Shown here: positions 14,031-14,855 of the stretch, one piece after another | How positions within the stretch are numbered: position 1 is the stretch's first letter | Layout of the letters: the number at the start of each line of letters is the position of its first letter | NCBI GenBank assembly: GCA_030598165.1 | Contig: JAUVQL010000001.1 | Span: forward strand, 1-14,855 | Source: Acidobacteriota bacterium | Lineage (GTDB): Bacteria; Acidobacteriota; Vicinamibacteria; Marinacidobacterales; SMYC01 | DNA length: 14,855 nt | Direction: 5' to 3' | Translations under genes and position numbers: made by a program | Notes under the pieces: model-generated | Database searches by the model: none | What the model was told of the DNA's origin: nothing | The model's input: the letters and a program-made list of their open reading frames with translations, nothing else

Positions 14031-14855
14031 TAGGCCGACTCCTCCTGTAAACTTTCGCGAAGCACTTCGAGGGCACGATCCAGTCCCACACCACGTGATG
14101 CCTTGAACAAAACGACGTCACCTGCTTCGAGGCAAGCCGCGACCCGTCTTCCCGCCTCCACGGCATCTTGGGCCGCCAGCATCACATCCTCCGGCATGCC
14201 CGCTTGCCGGGCCCCTTCGACAATGTGCCGGCCCAAAGGTCCGACACCAATGAGGAGATCCACTTTGGCCGCTGCCACTTTCCTCCCGCTTTCCAGGTGC
14301 AGTAACTCGGCTCTTTCGCCGAGCTCCAACATGTCTCCCAAGACGGCAATCCGTCGCGCGCCCACTTCGTCACTCAAGGAATCGAGAACCGACGCCAATG
14401 CAGTTGGATTGGAATTGTAAGTTTCGTCAATGACCAAGATGTCATTATGAAAGCGAATGCGATCGCCTCGGTGAGGAGGTGGTCCGAGTGAGGAAAGCTC
14501 CGCCGCGGCCAAAGCCAAAGGTACACCGAGGACCGTGGCTACGGCGAGGGCGGAGAGAAGGTTATAGACGTTGTGCGTACCGAGTAAAGGTACTTGGACC
14601 GGCACCTCCTCCGTTCGATAGTGGGCAACAAACCGAACACCGTCCCCGCGGCGTACGAGCTTTGTGGCCCTCACGTCGGCACTTTCACCGAAGCCGAAGT
14701 GGACCTTTTGCCCGGAGAAACGCCGCGCTTGTTCGACGACGTGGGGATCGTCTCCGTTGACCACCGCGACAGAGTCCTCTCTCAGACCATCAAAAAGCTC
14801 ACCTTTGGCAGCTGCAATCGCCTCCAAAGAGGGAAATAACTCACGATGCACTTCG
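14030..14855 (-). CDS. murF: UDP-MurNAc-tripeptide--D-Ala-D-Ala ligase MurF, N-terminus off window
   Basis: The C-terminal 274 or so residues of MurF; the frame is open through the right edge, so the first ATG in the window (14851) is internal. Visible parts are the central-domain end, with [26 protein letters not shown] and GTHNVYN (the His-Asn pair intact), and the C-terminal domain with [25 protein letters not shown] and [19 protein letters not shown] and GDMLELG distinguish MurF from MurE. It adds D-Ala-D-Ala to complete the UDP-MurNAc-pentapeptide used by MraY, the next gene. Confidence 0.97.
   Translation of the reverse strand, partial: EVHRELFPSLEAIAAAKGELFDGLREDSVAVVNGDDPHVVEQARRFSGQKVHFGFGESADVRATKLVRRGDGVRFVAHYRTEEVPVQVPLLGTHNVYNLLSALAVATVLGVPLALAAAELSSLGPPPHRGDRIRFHNDILVIDETYNSNPTALASVLDSLSDEVGARRIAVLGDMLELGERAELLHLESGRKVAAAKVDLLIGVGPLGRHIVEGARQAGMPEDVMLAAQDAVEAGRRVAACLEAGDVVLFKASRGVGLDRALEVLRESLQEESA

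Overview
The window is most of a division and cell wall (dcw) cluster. All 13 recognisable genes lie on the minus strand, so transcription runs from right to left. Gene content (FtsQ with a POTRA domain, FtsA, MraY-to-MurB order, no sepF/divIVA/ylm block after ftsZ) suggests a diderm bacterium. The mid-50s GC look, the B12-binding-type radical SAM gene and the style of the intergenic repeats would fit Acidobacteriota or a deltaproteobacterium-like lineage. That placement is inference and not firm.

Region 1 (14855 down to 3547) is the dcw cluster, in transcription order murF (N-terminus off the window), mraY, murD, ftsW, murG, murC, murB, ftsQ, ftsA, ftsZ. Most junctions overlap or abut: mraY overlaps murF by 1 nt, murC overlaps murG by 4, murB overlaps murC by 17, ftsQ overlaps murB by 10, ftsA overlaps ftsQ by 4, and murG follows ftsW after 3 nt. 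This implies one long translationally coupled transcript. Four genes appear to use GTG or TTG starts. No ddl lies between murB and ftsQ. Together these genes make the lipid-linked peptidoglycan precursor (MurC/D/F/B, MraY, MurG), polymerise it at the septum (FtsW) and build the Z-ring and divisome (FtsZ, FtsA, FtsQ).

Region 2 (3546 to 3217) is a 330-nt intergenic stretch. It holds a good intrinsic terminator just after ftsZ, a large inverted repeat, and a candidate sigma-70-type promoter overlapping one arm of that repeat. It therefore separates the dcw transcript from what follows.

Region 3 (3216 to 1) carries a small two-helix membrane protein with a cytoplasmic GAF sensor domain, a radical SAM protein of the B12-binding type, and the N-terminal part of a PgeF/YfiH (laccase-domain) peptidoglycan editing factor running off the left edge. 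The 233-nt gap between the GAF and radical SAM genes is filled with degenerate octamer tandem arrays, two of them facing each other as an imperfect hairpin. This is the least explained structure in the window.

No tRNA, rRNA, CRISPR, IS element or phage gene was seen. The genes are standard families. The items most worth a second look are the octamer arrays, the MurC and FtsW departures from consensus, a possible CTG start for ftsA, a possibly leaderless radical SAM mRNA, and the placement of pgeF close to murC and ftsZ.
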